Shown: positions 11,773-23,614 of the stretch, piece after piece
Layout: each line of letters begins with the position of its first letter
Position numbering within the stretch: the first letter of the stretch is position 1
Origin: Macrolepiota albuminosa
Lineage: Eukaryota; Basidiomycota; Agaricomycetes; Agaricales; Agaricaceae
DNA: 64,000 nucleotides
Direction of reading: 5' to 3'
Assembly: GCA_027475525.1 (NCBI GenBank)
Contig: JAMWFC010000070.1
Coordinates: 558,001 to 622,000, forward strand
Made by a program: the position numbers and the translations under genes
The notes under the pieces: model-generated
Seen by the model: the letters and a program-made list of their open reading frames with translations, nothing else
What the model was told of the DNA's origin: nothing
Database searches by the model: none

Positions 11773-13062
11773 AATCGCCGTGGTTTCACCAAGCATCATC
11801 ATTTATAAACTTATATCCATCGTATGGTTGCCCCTGTCTCTCTCCTAGAAAATTCCCTGACAGTCCCATGCACAGTCACATCGTGATACCATGTTGAACT
11901 TTCCCCGGCCGGAACTGTTTGAAAGAAAATTCCCTGACAGTCCCATGCACAGTCACATCGTGATACCATGTTGAACTTTCCCCGGCCGGAACTGTTTGAA
12001 ATTCATTTACACGTTGTATTCTTACAAAGTAGTCACTAATATCAAATTTGCAACCACTTAGCTGGGGTTTGGTTGGTGTCCTCGGTCTCTCGTTGTACAT
12101 GTAGGTTCTTTTCTGAAGCACGAGATGTCAGAGGAACTTGTACGCGGTTCGACGCTGGTCAGCCAAGTTCCTGCCGAGACCATTGACCGCCGGCCCGATT
12201 CACTGTATGAAATAAACAATTGATGGCTCTCGGCAATTCATCGATAGTCCGGCATTGACTCCGAGCGACCGGTCCTTAGATTCACAGGACATCGTGTCTT
12301 CAACTTTCAACCTCTCCAGTTGGACAAAAAAGATTCCTCCATTCATAGCACTAGTAACTCGGCACTAGAGTGAATTTACATTACCCAAGGTGATTCAAAC
12401 TTTTTGTGGGTTTGGATCTAGCCTGGTTGTCAAGTTCCTCGTAGAGGCGTCGTCACACTTGCCGATTCCACGGCAAATCGGAGGGTTAATTCCGTGGAAT
12501 CCAGCGCCGTCGTGCCTAACCAATTGATTCCATTGAGAGTCTGATCCTCCTCCAAACTTACAAAACCCCATGCAACCTGACGATATGCAATAATCTACCT
12601 GATTGTGCTGGTCCATCCCACTATAATATATTTACAATATCCTTCCACTTGTACCATATCAATACCTGCCTCCTCTGTGCTCAACACTATGCATTCAATA
12701 ATGACATAGTTGACTTTTGTCTGCCTCAAAAGGTTGTCCGACGGAGCTTGATAGCTTGGATACTTGTGCACGTGTCAACTCTGAGAAAAATCATTGTAAA
12801 ATTTGTTATCAAGGGGCAATATTGTTAGTATACTGATATACCCGAAAAGGAAAGTGGAGAAAGTCCTTATGGGCTACGTAGCTCAGCTTACAGTAACTTT
12901 GGAGCAAATTGCTTATCATCTTTGAATTCTCTCAAGTTCCACTCAACATATTGGTCGGATATCTTTCGAGCAGTAGACAAGCCTCCGTTTGTTTTCCTTA
13001 GGATTTTAAAGTCTAATGCAGACAAGAAGTCGGCAACCTCGAACTAATTATCCGCAATTGTG
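11773..13062. other. Stretch without a recognised gene
   Basis: About 1.3 kb with a 77 bp tandem duplication at 11847-12000. Short open frames exist on both strands (33 codons from 12125 on +, 73 codons at 12395-12616 on -), but none shows a recognisable family, splice pattern or coding signature. Part of it must be the NTAQ1 promoter. Confidence 0.4.
11847..12000. repeat. Exact 77 bp tandem duplication 5
   Basis: Copies 11847-11923 and 11924-12000 (border ambiguous by one A), between genes. Confidence 0.95.
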
Positions 13063-14089
13063 ATGATCCTTCCCCCACCTCCCCCGAATACTCCTTACAC
13101 CAGTTGTTACTGCGAGGAAAACATATATCTTCTAGCTCAGGCGTTCCTCGGTAATAACAAGATCTCTCAGTCTTGGGAGGTTTTCGTCGTCTTCATTTCT
13201 AATCAATCTAGATCGGTACTACCAATTTCTATCTAATTGCTGGTGACTGATCCTTCGATATCTTTGAACCTCAAGGTCGCTCTATGGAACCAGAAGCGCG
13301 CTTTGGAGCTAGATTTGGCTGTGGTTTGGCTTCGATATCTTTGAACCTCAAGGTCGCTCTATGGAACCAGAAGCGCGCTTTGGAGCTAGATTTGGCTGTG
13401 GTTTGGATTATCACGTCGTACTTTTGTTACAACCACGCGAGCCTAACGACCTTCAGAGTCAAAGGAGCACGACTCTTTTCGTGTCCGCAAATGTCAAAGA
13501 CGAACCTTCAAAGTCATGGGTCTATGATCTTGACACCAGACTTCCGTTGCCGTGCATCGTCGAAGGTATGCGATATACCACAGCTGATACAGTCGGATCC
13601 TCTGTCAACTCATCTAAAACAGATTACATGTTCAATACCTTCTTGGATGTCCCTGCACGTTACGAAAGGTACAGTGATTTCAATACCCATCTAAAACAGA
13701 TTACATGTTCAATACCTTCTTGGATGTCCCTGCACGTTACGAAAGGTACAGTGATTTCAATACCGACTTAACAGTTTCTCTATGGTATTTTCAGCCTCTT
13801 CAGAATTATACCAGGTGACGAATTTTTGAGGCAGTTTGCTTCGGACCGCTCTCATATGGCAAGTTTTTATATTGTAATCATGCACATATGCTCAAAAATC
13901 TCAAGCTTGTGGTCAAAAACAATGGGGCTGTCCCCAAGGCTAATGATTCTTGCATGACAAGGTGTATATATCACCGCCTCCTTTTTATGAACCTATTCGC
14001 GGACTAGTGCGGTCGAAAAAGGCGTAGTGAACAACCTCATGTCTAGCTTCGTTGACATGGGGTCTTCTGAGCAAACGTGGGTCATGTAA
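13063..14089 (+). CDS. NTAQ1: Protein N-terminal glutamine amidohydrolase (NTAQ1), frameshifted here
   Basis: NTAQ1 deamidates N-terminal Gln to Glu at the head of the Arg/N-degron pathway. ATG 13063 gives MILPPPPPNTPYTSCYCEEN, containing the catalytic-Cys block (SCYCEEN). The blocks LDYHVVLLLQP (catalytic His), WVYDLDTRLPLPC (catalytic Asp), RIIPGDEFLRQFASDRSHM and SPPPFYEPI follow, then NNLMSSFVDM near the C-terminus, matching the family order. Two 77 bp tandem duplications (13253-13406, 13611-13764) fall across intron/exon borders and must be collapsed. Even then three single-base frame changes remain: at about 13406 (family WDYH reads as L/W plus DYH), near 13962-13970 before SPPPFY, and in the A5 run near 14018 before GVVNNLM. 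They may be sequence errors, since they lie in the duplication-rich stretch, or true decay. The C-terminal stop at 14087-14089 is inferred. Confidence 0.75.
13253..13406. repeat. Exact 77 bp tandem duplication 6 (NTAQ1)
   Basis: Copies 13253-13329 and 13330-13406, spanning the end of an NTAQ1 intron and the start of the next exon. A one-base frame change sits at its right edge. Confidence 0.95.
13611..13764. repeat. Exact 77 bp tandem duplication 7 (NTAQ1)
   Basis: Copies 13611-13687 and 13688-13764. It repeats a whole small NTAQ1 exon (DYMFNTFLDVPARYE) with both splice borders. Confidence 0.95.
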
Positions 14090-14256
14090 TAGATAGAGCG
14101 GCAATGACACAGATGTAGAGTTAGCAGAGAAGAAGCGTGACTTTGCAGTACAATTTGTAATTGTAACATCATGTCACGCAGACGATTCCCACTTCCTTTC
14201 CAGCTGTTCGTATTTTACCTTTTGACGCCGTGTATCTCAATCGTGTCCTATCTACT

Positions 14257-15771
14257 ATGCATGCCTCCATTCCATCCTCATCGGGCTCCGTGAACGGTCA
14301 CGTCGCACATGTCAATGGCTCAGTCTCGCACACATATTCTGAAGGCGGCTCGGAGTCACCAGAAGTGAGCTTGGGAGGCTCACAATCCTCGGCATTTCCA
14401 ACAAATGGGTTTTCACAGTACGTGCATTAGCGCTTAATTCTTTGTCCAATTTTCTGTGATCTGTGTCGCTCGGACGACGCGGATTGGACATCATGCAATC
14501 GTACACGAACTGACAGAGTTGTGGTGCTCAGACCTCCATACTCTAACCCTCACAATGAAGAAATTATCAGCCATCTGTACCATGCTGGTTTTCAGAGAGG
14601 GGTACGTCCTTAAATGCCCTCGATGTCCTCTTGGCTGAAGTGTATCGGACGCAGCATTACGCGGACACGATTCTTGTGTGTAACATCAGTTTCTTCCGTT
14701 GAGCTTGCATGGCTCATTGCTTTGCTTCGCTGTAGCATGTACACCAAAACGTTTATCACCTTCATGCTATCATTTTGTCTCGTTCACCCTTCCTAGCTCA
14801 CCTTATGTCCACGTCGCCACAGGTTAGTGGACAGCGAGCTATCTATGTACACCTGGATCAAGAACCAGAGGTGACTGAAGAAGTACGTGTCTTTAACCGC
14901 TAACTACTGTGCGAGCTATCTATGTACACCTGGATCAAGAACCAGAGGTGACTGAAGAAGTACGTGTCTTTAACCGCTAACTACTGTTGTCAGCTTAATT
15001 TCGTGCTTATCCAGGGGTTTGCCATAGGTATACTATCCCCCTCTTGTGTTTTTTCTCTTGTGCTAATGTCAGTATCTGCCAGCCTTGGGGTATCTCTACT
15101 CAGCAATCTCCCTCAATCTGGTAGGCCTCACAATGCACGATCGGTTTTGGCGGCCGGATGCCTTCTCGGTGGCATGGAAGATCTGTGCGGGTACGCCTAT
15201 GAAGCATGTAGACAATCGATATCTGTGGACACTATTGGTAATTGGGTTGAGTTTATCGACTCGATCCCTTCATCCTCCGATGGCACAACCACACCAGACC
15301 TTCCAAAAACTACAATTTTCGGCTTGTACGCACAACGATTAAAGGATGACGTGTTACACTTCCTCGTGGATACCTTACCTGAATTTCTTGAATTGCACCA
15401 TGCGCCTTCGGGTCGCTCGCCTGCGCCAGGGCCAAGTGGACGGGATGTCCTTTTGCAGGTCTACTCTCGTGTACCATTTGAGATGTTCAAGGTTGCGGTC
15501 GAATCACCATCTTTCCGCGTGGGTATGTACTCTCTTTTACAAAGATGCTTCCATGGCTCTTGCTAATTTCGGAGAAGATCCTACAGGCTCGGACCAGGCT
15601 CGATTCAAATTTGCCAAGGAAGCCATTGAGCTGCGCAAGCGAGGGATTGCACGGGGAACAGGCGCAGAAGAAACAGTTGTGTTGGCATTTGGGGGTGGAA
15701 ATGGCGGTGGGAGCTCGGTGCACATCACGCGCAAGATGCGCAAGCGGCCGCTGTGGAAGGTGAATGCGTAG
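14257..15771 (+). CDS. BTB/POZ-domain protein (germ cell-less-like)
   Basis: The start ATG 14257 gives a Ser/Gly-rich N-terminus (MHASIPSSSGSVNGH). A BTB fold follows: VVLRPPYSNPHNEEII, HLHAIILSRSPFLAHLM (the conserved BTB helix), a beta segment AIYVHLDQEPEV, then LGYLYSAISLNLV and NARSVLAAGCLLGGMEDLC, the helical part that precedes the BACK-like region. The C-terminus has a Gly-rich patch (AFGGGNGGGSS) and a basic tail ending at 15771. BTB proteins usually act as Cullin-3 adaptors or in transcription; the role here is unknown. A 77 bp tandem duplication (14834-14987) sits at the exon/intron border after EVTEE. One base appears missing at about 15121-15124, because LNLV and RPHNARS are contiguous in sense but one frame apart. 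Confidence 0.7.
14834..14987. repeat. Exact 77 bp tandem duplication 8 (BTB gene)
   Basis: Copies 14834-14910 and 14911-14987, at the exon end EVTEE and its donor site. Confidence 0.95.
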
Positions 15772-16134
15772 AGGGTAGCATCTTGACATAGGATAGGGAT
15801 TGTGTAGGGAATTGCTTCGCTAACGTGGGTCTTCTGACCTAATCTGGTCTAGCTCCGGATTTTGCCAGTGAGCCTTTTAATTATGGCAGTGGCGGGTTTT
15901 GACATGTCTTCCCGATTGAAAATGCTTTGCGAGCTGGTCTTGGTTCTGCTATCATCCTAGACTCCAGCGACTGCTGCTGGCAACGCTGGCGACCGCTGCA
16001 AGCTTCTTTGTGCGCCACCATCTATAGAAAAGTTCCCATGGACCTGAGACGCGAGAATCACGGGAGCCAGGCTCGAAAAAGTTCATGTTATAAGAACACT
16101 TGTATTTAGGTGCAGGACTCTATTTGACTTTTCT
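15772..16134. other. Intergenic region between BTB gene and DUF6593 gene
   Basis: 363 bp holding the 3' end of the BTB gene and the promoter of the next gene on the same strand. No gene, repeat or RNA feature was seen. Confidence 0.5.
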
Positions 16135-16826
16135 ATGCCCCCGACAACCTACGATCTCTTCTTCACGGGCAGAGACGACCCTCGATGTTGTGTTATCATC
16201 GGAGAGGATATCAAGCCCGTGTACTTTTGTTTTGAGACCCCAGAACGAGGCGTGTCCATGTCCAATACGAAAACCACGGTGACGATCTTTCCCTTTTGCC
16301 CGTGCCGCGTGTCCGCTCATGTATTCCAAAAGGTTTACAGAAACAACAAGGACGTCTGTGCAAGGCTTGAGTGGAGCCCGGGCAATCACCTGGGTAGCGC
16401 GACAATAGGGTCGCGCCAACTACCGATGTCACAACTTGTACTCCCTGGTTCCAGCACTAAGTGAATCCTCACTGCGTGTCGAAAGTTGACCGATATGTGA
16501 CTGTGTTTCAACGTTGTTCTTGCAGTGCCAGAGCTTTCATTTCGGGTGATGGGAGGAGGTTCGAATGGCGGCAGCGTTCAGATAACCCAACATCGTACGA
16601 CGTGAGTCCAAGGCTCCGTGCTCCTTCGCCTAATCGAATAACCCGTTTTTCTTAGCTGTACTCTTCACCTACGACCAAGATCGCTGCCTTCCGGCGGTAT
16701 TCACAAACCACGGTCGTAGGGCCTTCACATGGCCTTCTCCAATACACATTTACAAACGATCTCCTTTTGGTAGAAGCTTTGCTTGCCCTGTGCCTAAATC
16801 GATGGATAGATTTACATGGGGTGTAG
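16135..16826 (+). CDS. DUF6593 domain protein
   Basis: The protein starts MPPTTYDLFFTGRDDPRC and has the features of the basidiomycete DUF6593 family: a beta-rich N-terminal part (VIIGEDIKPVYFCFETP), the ARLEWSPG segment, the GSRQLPMSQL block, then FISGDGRRFEWR, an aromatic YDLYSSPTTKIAAFRR segment, and a hydrophobic C-terminus (LLLVEALLALCL). Two introns are inferred: one starting at about 16459 joining SST to NARAFIS, and one after SYD (TCGTACGAC|GTGAGT) near 16600-16655. The stop TAG is 16824-16826. The function of the family is unknown; it is expanded in mushroom-forming fungi. There is no signal peptide. Confidence 0.7.
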
Positions 16827-17101
16827 GATGTTTGGATTACTTTTTTTTTCCCTACTTAGCATAGAGTTCACGGCAGGCTTGTACATCTAATTATTTTTTT
16901 TCCTATTTCATCATCATCAGGACACGGACATCGGACATCATAACCTAACATTCCATTGGTATCGGTACTTGGCAATAGAAAGATATTATTATAGATAAAG
17001 CAATGAGATGAAAGCAAAGAGAAGTCACCACACCAGAAAATGTCCAACGATAGTATATAGTATGTATGTATGTACGCCATGAAATTACGCCATGATGAGA
17101 C

Positions 17102-20100
17102 TCACTTGACTCTCACTGTATCTATCATTTTTTCAAGGCGCTCTTCAACGGACATCATCATCTCATTTGTTGATAGAGACGAGGTCGGAGAGTGACCAGA
17201 GACGCCTTGACGAATAGCAAAGTTGAACGACCCTGCTTCCATATTCTGCGAGAGATCTTGGATGAGGCGACCTATCCCCTCCGCAGGGGTGTAGAAGACC
17301 TGTCGTGGGGCGCGACGTAACCATATGTCATTAAGCCCGGTGATTCTGGGCAAAACATAACATACCTTAGTTTCGGGCCGAGATTTCCCCTGACCCCTTT
17401 TACGCGAGAGGAACGACGACGACGTACTGCCCCTCGACCCTGATCGGCCATGTTCCTTGACGAAAACCTGAAGACCCTCTCCATTCGTGCCACGCGCTCC
17501 GTATTCCGAGGCGAAGCTGGTACGACGTGTATACACAGACTCATCATCGTCTTCCTCTCGCAGTCCATTCACAATGTTCCTAAAAAAAAAGCCCCCCCGA
17601 TAAGAAAGCAGCTGAGGTAAAAACCCAAAAAACCACGCTAACCATATGGTCTCCCCGTTGGCGAGGTGGATCAACTCGACTGCGGCACCAGAGTCTGATG
17701 ATGCCACACCCGGTTCATCCTGGCTTGGCCGTGAGGGTCCTGGCTCATTTGGAGTTACGTTCGGAGATCTAGTTTCTCCTGCGTACATGTCATACCTATT
17801 ATTAAAAAGTAACCTGCATCAGAAAAAAGGCATCGGATCCACTATCAGGTTAACCCATATGATATAACTTACAAAGAATCATAAGTTGAATTTGATTTTT
17901 CGATCGGGCCTCCAGCAGCAGCGGCCGGAACACTCAAAGCGTTCCCTCCGAATGCAGGAGGAAGACTCGGCACTGGAGGCGATGGGCCGGAAAACCGTTT
18001 GAAAGTCGGAGACCGTGGTGGAGGTGGAGTTGGCGCCCTATCATGAACAGAGCGGCTCGAGATGGATGTAATACTAAGCCTCCGGCCGGGCATACTCTTC
18101 TCCATGAAGATCTTCAACTCGTCGGCAGTCATGTTGGTATCAGGAACAATGATGGTCTTTCTAACCACTGCATTGCTATCACCTTGAACTTTCCCCTCGC
18201 GAGGCCGGCGTGTGTGTGTGTGGTCATTCTGCTTGCGAGAACCTGGTCTGGGTAGTGATTTATCGCGTGATCCTTGGCCGTCTAAACTAGTTCTACCAGT
18301 GGGATCCGGAGTTGCCGCTCTCATGCTTTGGGCCTCATACATTGGCCGACCGATACTAGACGACAAGGACGCAGCAGCATGATCAGTCGGGCTAACAGCT
18401 CCCTGACGAACGGCGGAGTTATTCCTCGCCAATGCCGTCCAATTGGCTTTCGACGACGTAGATCCAGACCGTGCAAGAAGGCTCGTCAACTCTCCTTGGT
18501 CAAGCCCGATTTTATCCGCAGCTTCGAATAGCTGCCTCAAGGCGCTCATGTCGGAAGACTGTGAGACGGCAGCGGCGGCGGCGGCGGCAGGCTCAGGCTC
18601 AGGCGCATGCGCAGGCGCAGACGCTTCGTATGTCGTCTGCGTCGGAGTTTTCTCGGGCGGAGCAAGAGGCTGGACTTGAGGAGTTTCAGGACAAGATATC
18701 GATGCAGGCTTGTCTGCGTCGGAGTTTTCTCGGGCGGAGCAAGAGGCTGGACTTGAGGAGTTTCAGGACAAGATATCGATGCAGGCTTTGCGACGTGTGA
18801 GGGAGGAGGGACTTGTCGTGAAGCGAGGCAGGAGGAACGGGCGACGTCGATTGGGGGGTCAACGTAGGCACTCGGGAAGACGCAGGCTCAGCTGCTGTGG
18901 TTTCTGCTTTCCTCGTAATCGCGCCATGAAGCCCTTCAAGCCTGGGCCGGCGGACGCCGGTGGGCTTGGTGCAGGAATCTTAATGGCACTGGAGGGAGCC
19001 TAAGTTTGGCGGAATCATAGCTGACTACTTGTGTAGCAGTATCCAATAACGAAAAGGAAGGCTCGTCGGGACTAGGCTGAGAACTCTTGGCACGCAACGT
19101 GCCTCGAAGTTTTTTGAAGCGCGAGCCAATCTTGGATGGCCCAGAGGTATTCGTAGACGCGATGGAAGGCGGGCTAATGGGGATGGTGTCAACGACAGTC
19201 GTCGAGGCGGACACGAGGCGCGGAGTAGATATTTGGTTAGGATTGATGCGCCTGCGAGAAATGGTCGCCTGGGGATCCGGCGAGTGTTTACCACTTGATT
19301 TCAGCGGATTTGGTTAGGATTGATGCGCCTGCGAGAAATGGTCGCCTGGGGATCCGGCGAGTGTTTACCACTTGATTTCAGCGGTTTGAGCAACTCTGTC
19401 GCGGCGTCGATTTTCTCTTTCACCTCCTGAACGAGCTTCGCTTCTTCCTGAGGGGTCTGTGGTATCCTCGGGACGGACGGATTACGTGCAGTCTGGTATG
19501 GTGCCACCCGTATTGGCGAAAGGGGCGCCGTTGCGGGTGCAAGAGTCGAGGTAGAACCGTGTGTATCATTATTAGCTGAAGCCGGTCCAAGAGCTTTGGT
19601 GGGCGGAGCCAATCGTTCAGGTTGCTGCATCGCGATCTCATTTTTAGAACCATTAGTACTTTCGGCTTCATGTCCAAATAGAGCTTGAGCCAGATCTCTG
19701 TTACGACGAGCAATGGGCGAGATATCACCACGAACAAACGACGATTTTTCACGCGGAGAGGAAGGAGAAGTAGCGTTGCCAAGCGCTGAAGACGGCCGGT
19801 CTCTGTTTGGCATTCCTGGGATTTTTCACGCGGAGAGGAAGGAGAAGTAGCGTTGCCAAGCGCTGAAGACGGCCGGTCTCTGTTTGGCATTCCTGGTGCT
19901 TCACAGGCGAGACCTGCGGAGAAGGGCTGACAATCTAAAATCGCAAGTCCCATTAAAACAAAACAAACGAAAAAAAAAAAAACAAAAGACGTACTCTTGA
20001 TTCGCGATCTTTGTAAGAGTAGCTAGACTGCGACGTAGAAGGGCGGCGTTTCCGCAGGACGACGCTGCCCTTTCCTGAGGCTCGAGTCTGCCAGAATCCT

Positions 20101-22444
20101 TCTCCTTCTCTTCGCGTCTCTCGCGCTGAGTAGTTTTTCCTGAATAGCAACAAAGTCTGCCCTCTTAAGCCGTGGCGCGAACGACAACTTCCTCAGGATT
20201 CCATTTCTCCTCAGGCGAGTCTCCAGGAAACGAAGTGGGCGGCGAAGAGAGGTCGTGCCACACGTTAGGATGTGTATCAGGATCGCGGAAGAGAAGAGAC
20301 GAGGAGTCTTCGTCCCTAGCGTATAAGCTATGATAGCTTGAACCGTCTGATCCAAGGGACGAACGGGACGAGTTGACCAAAGGTGAGAAAACAAGTGGTG
20401 GGACAGAAGATGAAGGAGTGTGTTGTTGTGACGACCTTTGGCTGCCGGTAGTACCAAAGGTGAGAAAACAAGTGGTGGGACAGAAGATGAAGGAGTGTGT
20501 TGTTGTGACGACCTTTGGCTGCCGGTAGTGAATGAGTGAAATTAGGGAACGAAGGGGATGTGGGTGAGCGCGAAGTGTTTTGTGTTGGAGTTACAGAGCG
20601 TTGATGCGCTCGCACTGGAGAACCAATTCTGATACGCTCATAGGGGACGCAGATATCCTGCTTTGAGTCATTTTGTTTATCGAGTTGCTGAATGAAGCCT
20701 CAAGGGCATTGAAAAAGCCATTCTTCTCCGTCGGCGAGTCAGGCAAAGACGGAGAATGGATATTACGGGTACTTGCAGTGTACCGATCGTGTGTGCTGGA
20801 GAAGCTCATGTCGCTATTCCAGCTGTCGTTTTTACTGTGGGTTGATCTCGACGCGTCAATGTTTGGATTCCATGTGACGGTTGAGGGAGTGGCGGGACGG
20901 GATGAAACAGCCATGGGTTGGAAAGGTGGTCCCGCCAAGGGCGGAACAGGACGGCGTCGATCGAAGTGGCGGGACGGGATGAAACAGCCATGGGTTGGAA
21001 AGGTGGTCCCGCCAAGGGCGGAACAGGACGGCGTCGATCGAGTGGGCTTTCAGGTTTAGTTGCGTTCCATCATCTGGGGTGAATCGACCACTGTTGGGGC
21101 TTCGTTGGAGGAAGAGAGGGGATGTGGGCGGCCTAGTGCCGAGCTGCGAAGCCAAAGAGATGCTTCGACGGCGAGTTACCGAGACGGATGAGTCGGCAAG
21201 AGACGTAACGTTGGGGGACGTGGCCCGAGGAGTCGTTGAATGAGATCTTTGTTCGTCCAAGTCAAATTCTCGGGGAGTCATAGGCCTCGGCATGCCGGGG
21301 ACATACCCTGGCAACGTGCGCGTGGGTACAGGTGAAGAGTGTCTGTTGACTGGATCGCTCTCCAGTTGATTATCTGGGGAGATTGCCACGACTGGCTCAA
21401 CGATCGACGACTGATATAAGGAAGTTCTCTGTCAAAGTTAGATTTCATCAGTGGCGAGTCATGCGAAAGGGCGGACAAAACACGCACTGCTGGTTCTGAA
21501 GGCTGGGAACTCTGAGCGGACATCCGAGTCCGTGGCATCAAGATCTCCTCTGCCTCCTCCTCAAACTCTTTGATGGCCGCTTCGAGGGCCATAGATGCGC
21601 GCTTGAGAGCCGAGGGACCCAATGCCTTTGAGATGCGGTATTCAGCCACAGAAACCAAATGTTGCTGTTGTTCTCCATAAGGCGTGGGTGCCATCAACGG
21701 GGCCGATCGGACCGATGAGTCGGAGGAGTCTATCGAGTTTGACTGAGAGTGTACCGAGGTGGCGCGCCTACTCTCTGGAGTAGATGGTCGAAGGCTGTCT
21801 GGATTGTCGTTCTGGTAGTTGGAGTTGGACTTGGAGGGCGTTGAGGAGGACATCCTGGAGGACTTTGTGACGCTTCGCACGTAGTTGTAGTCGTTGAAGC
21901 GACCTGAGCCAAAGAGATTGTTGCTGTAGCGTTTCGTGCTTCGATTGCTGGTGGATGAAAGCGAGGACTGCATTGTGCTGGAGGACTGGCGAACGCTGAT
22001 TGTTGCGTTGCTATTGATATTTTCGTCGGAGCGCTGGCCCGGTGATGGAGAATTTGAAGGGAAGTTGCGAAGCGTGTCGAAAATGAGCTCCTCCTCCTCC
22101 TCTGTGATCTGAGTTGCAGCACCGCGCTTGCGCTGGTCTGCAAGCCTGTCACGGAGGACGGCAAGGCCAACCGGCTCGCCAGAGGACGAGCGGAGGAGGG
22201 AAAAACGGCGGGAGAGACTGGGGCGACATTTAGGGAGGATGGAGTACGAAGAACGTCGACTTACTCGGGCAGAATCAGGGACGTGCGAAAATTGTCAGGC
22301 AGAGGGATTTGGGGGAACGGGTCTGGGTGTGTGTGGGATTGGAGTGGAGGACTGCGACTGGACTCTGACTTTTTGCTGGAGGAAGGGTCAGACAGTCACG
22401 GTATCGAGAGGACAAGACAGCATGACTTGCCGGAAACGGTGCAT
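17102..22444 (-). CDS. Very large Ser/Thr/Pro-rich disordered protein, unknown function
   Basis: A multi-exon minus-strand gene coding more than 1,400 residues rich in Ser, Thr, Pro and Arg. Ordered-looking pieces are a charged helix near the N-terminus (AVLRDRLADQRKRG, then a Glu run), a helix at about 21600-21540 (ALKRASMALEAAIKEFEEEAEE), RKTIIVPDTNMTADELKIFM near 18150, and a C-terminal block (GETIW, NIVNGLREEDDDES, VFVKEHGRSGS, VEERLEKMIDTV) ending at 17102. No catalytic domain is seen; the make-up suggests a phosphorylated scaffold or polarity protein. Five 77 bp tandem duplications (starting 18635, 19231, 19743, 20376, 20888) break the frame and must be collapsed. The 5' end is unresolved: a GTAAGT donor near 22260 and a possible short first exon from ATG 22444 (MHRFRQ) are the best guess. 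Confidence 0.55.
18635..18788. repeat. Exact 77 bp tandem duplication 9 (disordered protein gene)
   Basis: Copies 18635-18711 and 18712-18788, within the large Ser/Pro-rich gene. Confidence 0.95.
19231..19384. repeat. Exact 77 bp tandem duplication 10 (disordered protein gene)
   Basis: Copies 19231-19307 and 19308-19384, coding part of the large Ser/Pro-rich gene. Confidence 0.95.
19743..19896. repeat. Exact 77 bp tandem duplication 11 (disordered protein gene)
   Basis: Copies 19743-19819 and 19820-19896. It creates a repeated RDRPSSALGNATS-type peptide and a frame change. Confidence 0.95.
20376..20529. repeat. Exact 77 bp tandem duplication 12 (disordered protein gene)
   Basis: Copies 20376-20452 and 20453-20529 within the same gene. 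Confidence 0.95.
20888..21041. repeat. Exact 77 bp tandem duplication 13 (disordered protein gene)
   Basis: Copies 20888-20964 and 20965-21041 within the same gene. Confidence 0.95.
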
Positions 22445-22746
22445 GACTGAGACGTGCTTTATGGCTGAGAAACGACAGGCAACGTGGTAAACACGAGGTC
22501 AGGAGCTGCGAACAGAGAAACTGATGCTGGCCAGGATGCAAGCTGTCATCAACACGCCCAGTCCAACAGTTCCCCGCAACCACTCTTCGTCTCCGCCGTC
22601 CACAGCGATCAGCGCGCGCCACCAATACCCACAAACACGCAACACCGCCACATCATTTCATTCATGACTACATTACTATAGATACAACCGCTACGAAGCA
22701 TATCTGCTGGAATCAGCCGTGCATCACCATGTCCAGGCAGTCGTAC

Positions 22747-23552
22747 ATACTTCTTGGTCCATTCCCTCGCTGTCGCCAGAAACTTTGTTCTGTCGTTCTT
22801 GAGAACCGCAGCAGTATCCGGCTCAAATGGGTCATCTGCACTCGGGTTATTGAGCTTCTCCTGGATGATCGCGAGTACTGTTCGCGTAGCTTAGAATTTG
22901 TTCACGGCATAAGAAACCACAAGCTGCTTGCCTGTCGACAGCGTCACCGAGGGCTTCCACTGCGCGGCCCGGTTATCCGTGCACAGGCAAAACGAAACAG
23001 AGTTGTGAATCACACACCTCGTCTCTTAAAACCGGGACACAAATAGCCCCGTCTTCATTTATTCCAGGGTGATAGATCTTGGTCTTGAACGTAACCTAGA
23101 AGCGTGGAAAGTCGGCCTCGAGGACTCGAACCAGGATCTGCGTACGTACTGATGGAGCCTTGAAGGGGAAAGTGGTGGGAAGCGAGAGGATGAAGTGAAA
23201 TGTGCCTCCTCGGTAGGGTGAATCGTACTTGACTCGCTGTCAGCTTCGCACAGTTTATGTGACATGTCTGCCTTACATCGGCCTTTATCGAGCAATTCCA
23301 CTCAAAGAGATTGTCGTCCTTTGGCTCCACCGTCACATTCTGTTAAGATTGCAAATTAGCGAGCAGTAAAACGCTGAAACATCGTCACACATCGATGGGC
23401 TGGCTTTGGAGATCCTTGAGTTCCTTGAGAATGGCCAGATCAATGAAAAGCTGATATGAAGTGACAAGAAGAGACGCACCTTCTGGATGCGGCTTTTGGT
23501 CGCGTTAGACGTGAGCAAGGGGGACAGGATGCACTTACCGCACGGCGGTCAT
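22747..23552 (-). CDS. E2 ubiquitin-conjugating enzyme
   Basis: This is a UBC-fold protein split into many small exons. It begins MTAVRRIQK at ATG 23552, continues DLAILKELKDLQ, TVEPKDDNLFEWNC, SPYRGGTFHFILSLP, FPFKAPS and KIYHPGINEDGAICVPVLRD. The catalytic Cys lies in AICVPVL, preceded by the HPG version of the family HPN motif. WKPSVTLSTVLAIIQEKLNNP and an acidic/basic C-terminal helix ending EWTKKY follow. The intron at 22878-22931 has a GC donor (ACAG|GCAAGC), supported by the contiguous TLSTVLAII. The sequence resembles the class that includes UBE2L3-like and UBC4/5-like enzymes; the exact paralog is not settled. The last one or two codons after KKY lie beyond a further intron whose acceptor is unclear, so the 3' end given is the last certain codon. 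The start is only 62 bp from that of ASH2 on the other strand. Confidence 0.75.
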
Positions 23553-23614
23553 TGGAGAAGGTAGTTTATTTAGTTTAGTGATCGGGAATCAACATCACTG
23601 CTCTCTCAGCGACA
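23553..23614. promoter_or_regulatory. Divergent E2/ASH2 promoter, 62 bp
   Basis: Start codons of the E2 gene (23552, -) and the ASH2-like gene (23615, +) are 62 bp apart. Both promoters and 5' UTRs must overlap here or reach into the opposite gene. Confidence 0.5.

Noticed and set aside
12395..12616. Cys/Gly-rich minus-strand ORF of 73 codons
   Set aside because: No start context, splice partners or family resemblance; length is within chance expectation.
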